Source of the DNA: Christensenellaceae bacterium
Lineage (GTDB): Bacteria; Bacillota; Clostridia; Christensenellales; UBA1750
DNA: 6,503 nt
NCBI GenBank assembly: GCA_031287285.1
Contig: JAITTC010000242.1
Span: 1-6,503, forward strand
Direction of reading: 5' to 3'
Shown here: positions 4,458 to 6,503 of the stretch, piece by piece
Layout: every line of letters begins with the position of its first letter
Numbering within the stretch: position 1 is the first letter of the stretch
Notes under the pieces: generated by a model
Told to the model about the DNA's origin: nothing
Databases searched by the model: none
Seen by the model: the letters and a program-made list of their open reading frames with translations, nothing else
Made by a program: the position numbers and the translations under genes

Positions 4458-5816
4458 TCAGCGGTTGTTGTTCTTGGAGCCGCGCCGCAGGAAGGCAGGC
4501 ACGTCAGGCGAATATTCCTGCCTGTTCGGCGGCGAAGGGGGCACGTCCTCCTCGCTGCCATACACGCGCGGGTTGCGCTGCGTTTGGCGGCCCTGCGGCT
4601 GGGGGCGATCGTCGTAATAGCCCTGCTGTGCCGGCTGCTGGGGCTGCGTCTGCGGCTCTTCGTCGTATTCGTCGTAGCTGTTGTAGCGCTGCTGCGGCGG
4701 CTGCACGCGCGGGGCGCGCAGGGGGCGCTGCTCGCGCTCACGCGGCTCGCTCATCACCCAAGAGGGGATGGTCGGCTCGTCGGCCGCAGGCCTTTCGGGG
4801 CTGCGGATTACCTGCTTGTTGCCAAGGCCCGGCTGCTGCGGGGGGGCATAGCCATCGTTCATGGCGCCCTCAAAGCCCGTCGCGATGACCGTAATGCGCA
4901 CCTCGTCGTCAAAGCTTTCGTCAATGCCGGCGCCAAAGATGATATTCGCTTCCGGATCGGCGGCCTGCGCGATGAGGGAGGCCGCCTCGTTGACCTCGAG
5001 GATGCCCACGGAGCTGCCGCCCGTGATGTTGATGAGCACCGCCCTGGCGCCTTCGATGGTCGTTTCGAGAAGCGGGGACTGAATGGCCTGCTTGGCGGCT
5101 TCGAGCATCCGATTTTCGCCCTTGCCAAGGCCGATGCCCATATGCGCCATGCCGCGCGATTCCATGATCGTTTTGACGTCTGCAAAGTCCAGGTTGATGA
5201 GGCTGGGCACCGCGATTAGGTCGGAAATGCCCTGGATGCCCTGGCGCAGAATATCGTCTGCAATGCTGAAGGCCTCCGGCAGGGAGGTGTTCTTGCCGAC
5301 GATCTGCAAAAGGCGATCGTTCGGGATCACGACCAGGGTATCGACCTGGGCTTTGAGCTCCATAATGCCCTTTTCTGCGTTGAGCATCCTCTGCCGCCCC
5401 TCAAAGAGGAAGGGCTTGCTCACGACGCCTATGGTCAAAATGCCCATTTCTTTGGCGATCTGCGCCACAACGGGCGCGGCGCCCGTGCCCGTGCCGCCGC
5501 CCATGCCAGCCGTGATGAAGACCAAATCAGAGCCGCGAATGGTTTTTGAAATCTCTTCCCTGCTCTCTTCGGCGGCGGCCTGCCCGATCGCGGGCTTCGC
5601 ACCCGCGCCAAGCCCGCGCGTGAGCTTTTCGCCGATCTGGACCTTATTTTCAGCCTTTGACTTGCCAAGCGCTTGCCTGTCGGTATTCAGCGCGACAAAC
5701 TCCACGCCGCGAAGACCGTATTCAATCATGCGGTTGATTGCGTTATTGCCGGCGCCGCCGCAGCCCACAACCTTGATCTGCGCCCCCAGAACCTGATCCG
5801 CTTCGAATTCCAACAC
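4458..5816 (-). CDS. ftsZ: Cell division GTPase FtsZ
   Basis: The bacterial tubulin homologue that forms the cytokinetic Z-ring at midcell. With the chosen start the protein has 452 residues, long for the family because of an extended linker. The GTPase core includes IKVVGCGGAGNNAINRMI (14-31), the tubulin signature GGGTGTG (106-112) and the catalytic T7 loop N208-L-D210-FA-D213. The core ends around ATGFEG near residue 320. A Gln/Pro/Arg-rich disordered linker (about 320-437) leads to the conserved C-terminal peptide DVPAFLRR (438-445), the docking site for FtsA and other partners, then a short GSKNNNR tail. The start is a GTG at 5816: GAGGGGGA (5829-5822) is 5 nt upstream, and the sequence then begins MLEFE as in relatives; the ATG at 5852 would place the Shine-Dalgarno inside the gene. 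It follows ftsA by 65 nt, without a visible terminator or convincing promoter, so the two form an operon. Confidence 0.98.
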   Translation of the reverse strand: MLEFEADQVLGAQIKVVGCGGAGNNAINRMIEYGLRGVEFVALNTDRQALGKSKAENKVQIGEKLTRGLGAGAKPAIGQAAAEESREEISKTIRGSDLVFITAGMGGGTGTGAAPVVAQIAKEMGILTIGVVSKPFLFEGRQRMLNAEKGIMELKAQVDTLVVIPNDRLLQIVGKNTSLPEAFSIADDILRQGIQGISDLIAVPSLINLDFADVKTIMESRGMAHMGIGLGKGENRMLEAAKQAIQSPLLETTIEGARAVLINITGGSSVGILEVNEAASLIAQAADPEANIIFGAGIDESFDDEVRITVIATGFEGAMNDGYAPPQQPGLGNKQVIRSPERPAADEPTIPSWVMSEPREREQRPLRAPRVQPPQQRYNSYDEYDEEPQTQPQQPAQQGYYDDRPQPQGRQTQRNPRVYGSEEDVPPSPPNRQEYSPDVPAFLRRGSKNNNR

Positions 5817-5881
5817 GAAAATCCCCCTCGAAAAAAGATTTGACGCTGCCACCTGGCTGCGATGCGCTTGAACTTTATGCC

Positions 5882-6503
5882 TTATTTAGTGAAAAAGCCC
5901 TTCACCATCTGGCCGAACTTGCCGCCCTTCTTGCCCGATGCGTCGGGCTTTAAGTCGAGCTGGCTCACCGACTCGTAAACGAGTTCCAAAAGCCCAAGGG
6001 CCGCCGAATACATCGGGGAGTTGAGCTTCACCGCCATGGGCTGCGGGGTTTTGACCGATCTTTCGAAGATATTGGAAACATATTCCCTATTCCCGCGCAT
6101 CATGAGACCGCCGCCGGTTAGGTAGAAGGCGGATCTGGAATCCAAGCGGATTCCCGCGCTGTCGATGATCTTTTGCGCCTCTTCCGCGATCTCTTCCGCG
6201 CGCGGCAGGATGATCTCGGCCGCCTTTTCGCGCGAAACATGGACTTCGCGGCCCGAAGAGTCGGTCGCGCTCAAGTCCTGCCCCGCTCCAAAGGCGAATT
6301 TCCGCTTGAGCTCCTCTGCCATTTCCATCGTGAACTTGAGGCCATAGGCAAGATCAGCCGTGATATGGCCGCCGCCCAGGCCAAAGACCTCGTGATAGAC
6401 CAGCGCGTCGCCGCGCACGAACAGGATCTCGGTGTTCAGGTAGCCGACATCCACCAAAACGGCAATTCGATCGCGCTCTTCCGGCGGAACCAGCATCAGC
6501 GCC
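5882..6503 (-). CDS. ftsA: Cell division protein FtsA (C-terminal half)
   Basis: The frame is open to the right edge, so the N-terminal half, with the phosphate-1 motif and domain 1C, lies outside; about 206 of an expected 410-440 residues are visible. FtsA is an actin-family ATPase that tethers FtsZ filaments to the membrane. Visible family features are IAVLVDVGYLNTEILFV (phosphate-2 region), GLGGGHITADLAYGLKF, the helix EMAEELKRKFAFG, and FYLTGGGLMMRG (adenosine motif). After a Lys/Gly-rich spacer, the last residues KFGQMVKGFFTK form a short amphipathic basic helix, like the membrane-targeting sequence of other FtsA proteins. In the phosphate-2 motif the usual DIGGGTTD is DVGYLNTE: D, G and T remain but two glycines are replaced, which may alter nucleotide binding. 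The neighbouring ftsZ and its intact C-terminal peptide support the assignment. Confidence 0.93.
   Translation of the reverse strand, partial: ALMLVPPEERDRIAVLVDVGYLNTEILFVRGDALVYHEVFGLGGGHITADLAYGLKFTMEMAEELKRKFAFGAGQDLSATDSSGREVHVSREKAAEIILPRAEEIAEEAQKIIDSAGIRLDSRSAFYLTGGGLMMRGNREYVSNIFERSVKTPQPMAVKLNSPMYSAALGLLELVYESVSQLDLKPDASGKKGGKFGQMVKGFFTK

Noticed and set aside
4452..5219. A 255-codon plus-strand frame antisense to ftsZ
   Set aside because: FtsZ is unmistakable on the minus strand; this frame is its complement, with Arg/Ala/Leu-rich composition caused by high GC.
5083..5796. A 237-codon plus-strand frame antisense to the FtsZ core
   Set aside because: Antisense shadow of the conserved GTPase domain, with no recognisable motif and no ribosome binding site.
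5817..5852. Upstream ATG start for ftsZ at 5852
   Set aside because: It adds twelve residues not seen in FtsZ proteins and puts the strong Shine-Dalgarno (5829-5822) inside the coding region; the GTG at 5816 fits better.
1..6503. CRISPR array, insertion sequence, tRNA or rRNA
   Set aside because: No regularly spaced direct repeats, transposase-like protein, terminal inverted repeats or tRNA/rRNA-like segments were seen on either strand.

Overview
The window looks like a chromosomal segment from an anaerobic, fairly high-GC member of the Bacillota (Clostridia, perhaps close to Christensenellales). This rests on the FtsA/FtsZ sequence type, an AGGAGG-type Shine-Dalgarno before most genes, a TM1266-type regulator known from [FeFe]-hydrogenase organisms, and a flavodoxin-fold protein with a cysteine cluster. 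Taxonomy is inferred from protein character only. Seven protein genes are supported, two of them cut by the window edges.

Left part, plus strand: the 3' two thirds of an AbgB-like M20 amidohydrolase (1-963) is followed after 39 nt by an NAD(P)H-dependent FMN reductase/iron-sulfur flavoprotein-like gene (1003-1647). A promoter overlapped by an imperfect palindrome then leads into yebC (1755-2492), which ends at a strong intrinsic terminator (2522-2549).

Middle part, plus strand: an extended -10 promoter near 2583 gives a leader of about 168 nt with several possible hairpins, one of which could mask the ribosome binding site. It precedes a two-gene unit: a TM1266-type iron-only-hydrogenase-system regulator (2763-3017) and a small ECF-type S-component membrane protein (3027-3569), closed by a strong terminator (3585-3621). 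The 253-nt gap at the convergent junction (3570-3822) holds two opposed terminators and, between them, a possible 39-codon minus-strand coding remnant.

Right part, minus strand: ftsA (partial, running off the right edge) and ftsZ form the core of the cell-division operon. FtsA would anchor FtsZ filaments to the membrane through the conserved C-terminal peptide of FtsZ, which is intact. ftsZ ends in a terminator four bases after its stop. A secreted SH3-domain protein with its own promoter and terminator follows; the spoIIGA-sigE-sigG genes that commonly follow ftsZ in spore-formers are not there.

I see no mobile element, CRISPR array, tRNA or rRNA. Nothing here is clearly a new system. The points most worth a second look are the structured leader of the TM1266/ECF unit, the altered phosphate-2 motif in FtsA, and the palindrome over the yebC promoter.
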